DNA of 6,263 nt from Bacillota bacterium (lineage in GTDB: Bacteria > Bacillota > GCA-003054495 > Carboxydocellales > JAJZTU01), in NCBI GenBank assembly GCA_021848765.1, contig JAJZTU010000206.1:1-6263 (forward strand). The letters are read 5' to 3'. Shown here piece by piece: positions 6,153 to 6,263 of this stretch. The translations under genes and the position numbers were made by a program. The notes beneath the pieces were generated by a model that worked only from the letters and a program-made list of their open reading frames with translations, did not search any database and was not told where the DNA came from. The stretch's first letter is position 1. Each line of letters opens with the position of its first letter.

Positions 6153-6263
6153 ATGAATTTTAATTTCCAGCAACGTGGGTTATTCATTGATTCTATTCGT
6201 CTACTGGTTGCTGCAATAGTGTTTTTCAACCTTTTCAAAGGGGCTGGGATTGAAGATAGCAGA
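6153..6263 (+). CDS. N-terminal fragment of a putative membrane protein (runs off the window)
   Basis: An ATG preceded by a G-rich ribosome binding region opens a frame of 37 codons that is still open at the right edge. The visible residues are a short polar leader (MNFNFQQRG) with basic R8 and R16, a hydrophobic stretch at about 15-28 (RLLVAAIVFFNLF), and then KGAGIEDS. Basic residues before a hydrophobic segment suggest a signal anchor or first transmembrane helix of an inner-membrane protein. The family cannot be recognised from this fragment. Sitting after a signalling operon, it could be another sensor protein, but that is only context. Transcription may come from the upstream operon or from the candidate promoter at 6065-6094. 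Confidence 0.6.
   Translation, partial: MNFNFQQRGLFIDSIRLLVAAIVFFNLFKGAGIEDSR

Noticed and set aside
1..6263. CRISPR array, tRNA/rRNA gene, insertion sequence or attachment site
   Set aside because: No regularly spaced repeats, cloverleaf-like segments, transposase motifs or terminal inverted repeats were seen. The window is almost wholly coding on one strand.

Overview
The window looks like a stretch of a Gram-positive, probably clostridial genome (Firmicutes; a Desulfotomaculum/Pelotomaculum-like member of the Peptococcaceae would fit). The evidence is the strong AGGAGG-type ribosome binding sites, mid-range base composition, SpoIIE/RsbU-, RsbT/RsbW- and SpoIIAA/RsbV-like proteins, and HD-GYP and FapA proteins of the clostridial kind. 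The genus is inference, because no marker gene is present.

All genes lie on the + strand and are tightly packed. The order is: (1) the 3' part of a membrane-anchored receptor with a HAMP domain and an RsbT/RsbW-like ATPase domain (3-1118, start lost); (2) an HD-GYP domain protein (1149-2222); (3) a GAF + SpoIIE/PP2C-type serine phosphatase (2224-3663); (4) a Jag_N-FapA (DUF342) beta-helix protein (3686-5761, GTG start); (5) a STAS anti-sigma-factor-antagonist-like protein (5761-6084); and (6) the first 37 codons of a putative membrane protein (6153-6263, runs off the window). Gaps between genes 1-5 are +30, +1, +22 and -1 nt with no visible terminator, so they read as one operon. Before gene 6 there is a 68-nt gap with a plausible promoter.

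Genes 1, 3 and 5 make a complete partner-switching set: a kinase that could phosphorylate the STAS protein, a phosphatase that could dephosphorylate it, and the STAS switch itself. Unusually, the kinase appears to be the transmembrane sensor, with HAMP feeding an ATPase domain that has no histidine-phosphorylation helix. No sigma factor is present. The other operon members are a putative cyclic-di-GMP phosphodiesterase and a FapA-like protein, so the output may be cyclic-di-GMP or surface/flagellar behaviour rather than a co-encoded sigma factor.

The most notable hidden signal is near the 5' end of the Jag_N-FapA gene. An in-phase A AAA AAG heptamer is preceded 7 nt upstream by a Shine-Dalgarno-like AGGGA. 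It is followed 4 nt downstream by a perfect 7-bp hairpin that contains the -1-frame stop. This is the layout of the E. coli dnaX programmed -1 frameshift site and deserves a test.
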